From Ciona savignyi (Eukaryota > Chordata > Ascidiacea > Phlebobranchia > Cionidae): a stretch of 64,000 bases of DNA. The stretch lies in contig CH003416.1 in NCBI GenBank assembly GCA_000149265.1, positions 165,886-229,885 on the forward strand, written 5' to 3'. A program made the position numbers and the translations under genes. Numbering within the stretch: the stretch's first letter is position 1; every line of letters starts with the position of its first letter. A model generated the notes under the pieces. It made no database searches. It saw only the letters and a list, made by a program, of their open reading frames with translations, and was not told the DNA's origin. Below are positions 63,272 through 64,000 of this stretch, one piece after another.

Positions 63272-64000
63272 CTAGTTGGACCAAAGTGTTTGTAAATAAT
63301 CGAACAAGGTAAGGATATAAAATATGAAGGGCATACTGCCAAATATTAAACTTAGGGCGAGTGTGGGGTTGTATGGTTGTGTCATTATATCAGTTGTTCC
63401 CAAGCAGGTGGGCACACGGATTGTATGACCAATACACAAATTTGATTTAAATAGAAGATGCATCGGGATTTCTTTTTAGTTCGATAACTTCAAAATTTGA
63501 AAAAAATCTAGAATACAGATACTTCTATCCTATAATACAAAATGAGTTAATTATAAAGAGCATGTTTAAAACCGCACTTAACTCTTTCCGTCCCAACTCG
63601 CCATATATCGCGAGTTGGTGGGAAAACATGGTATCCCGCCTGTACATAAATGGGTGCAAATCTAAAAAAACGATTTCTCCGCAATGCGTAATGGTAGAGA
63701 CCTCAGCTATGGCTCATTCGATCAAGGAAACCCTATATTTTATTCTCTGTAATTTTCGTGGAGAAATATTAAAAATGCGAGGAGTGATAGCCTTTCTTTT
63801 TCAAGGCTTCGCCTCTTATTTCTATCGATTTTACACGAATTTACAAGTGACTAACTCAGCCAATAGTAGTCGCGTTAACTTGCGGAGAAGCTCTTTTTGT
63901 CAAGCAAGTCTTTCTTTACATTCTCTGTGAATTTCGTGCCGTTGAGAAAAAAAGGAGAGCGTTAGTGACGTTTTCAGCAGCAGGCGTGTTATGCTTCGTG
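63272..64000. other. DTYMK upstream intron, no exon recognised
   Basis: No thymidylate kinase exon on the minus strand. The segment from about 63575 starts cttaactctttccgtcccaa and contains a palindrome at 63592-63617; it looks repeat-derived. A 122-codon open frame at 63562-63930 (+) has no domain I recognise. Confidence 0.4.

Noticed and set aside
63562..63930. 122-codon forward frame at the right end
   Set aside because: It begins in a palindromic repeat-like sequence and has no domain I recognise.

Overview
The window is eukaryotic. It is AT-rich and dominated by intron-split genes with GT-AG borders, interspersed repeats and two assembly gaps. The gene set (centrobin, a chondroitin-polymerizing-factor-like protein, a class A GPCR, ACOT9, thymidylate kinase), together with compact genes and a tRNA-derived SINE, suggests a non-vertebrate chordate. 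An ascidian tunicate of the Ciona type is my best guess, but this is inference because no search could be run.

Layout. Bases 1-2880 are a 23-bp minisatellite. Bases 4004-38852 (+) carry a 26-exon gene that I read as the ortholog of vertebrate centrobin (CNTROB), about 1,213 aa in my exon model. Its first intron holds MITE-like elements and a tRNA-Asp-like sequence. Its 11.3-kb tenth intron contains two complete antisense genes for leucine-rich-repeat (LRR) single-pass membrane proteins (15892-20636 and 21705-25436, both -). Its 6.7-kb eleventh intron contains a third antisense gene (29504-31636, -) related to the C-terminal half of CHPF/CHPF2.

Downstream and tail-to-tail with CNTROB is a seven-exon rhodopsin-like GPCR gene (39790-50153, -). 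One of its introns holds an array of ~335-bp repeats, each with a GGGGAATTCCCC-like palindrome. Bases 50154-55988 hold no gene I can support, only simple repeats, a hAT-type MITE and a SINE. Then come ACOT9 (55989-62011, -, complete, eight exons) and the 3' part of DTYMK (62356-63271, -), 344 bp apart and co-oriented.

Exon models were built by hand: every junction was checked for reading phase and each complete model closes in frame from ATG to stop. The exception is the CHPF-like gene, which needs either a 29-nt intron or a frameshift. Functional links between genes are weak. CNTROB acts at centrioles, the LRR proteins and the GPCR at the cell surface, the CHPF-like protein probably in the Golgi, ACOT9 in mitochondria and DTYMK in dTTP synthesis. 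The most unusual features are the nested antisense LRR receptor pair, the half-length CHPF-like protein with degenerate sugar-transfer motifs, the atypical GPCR motifs and the palindrome array.
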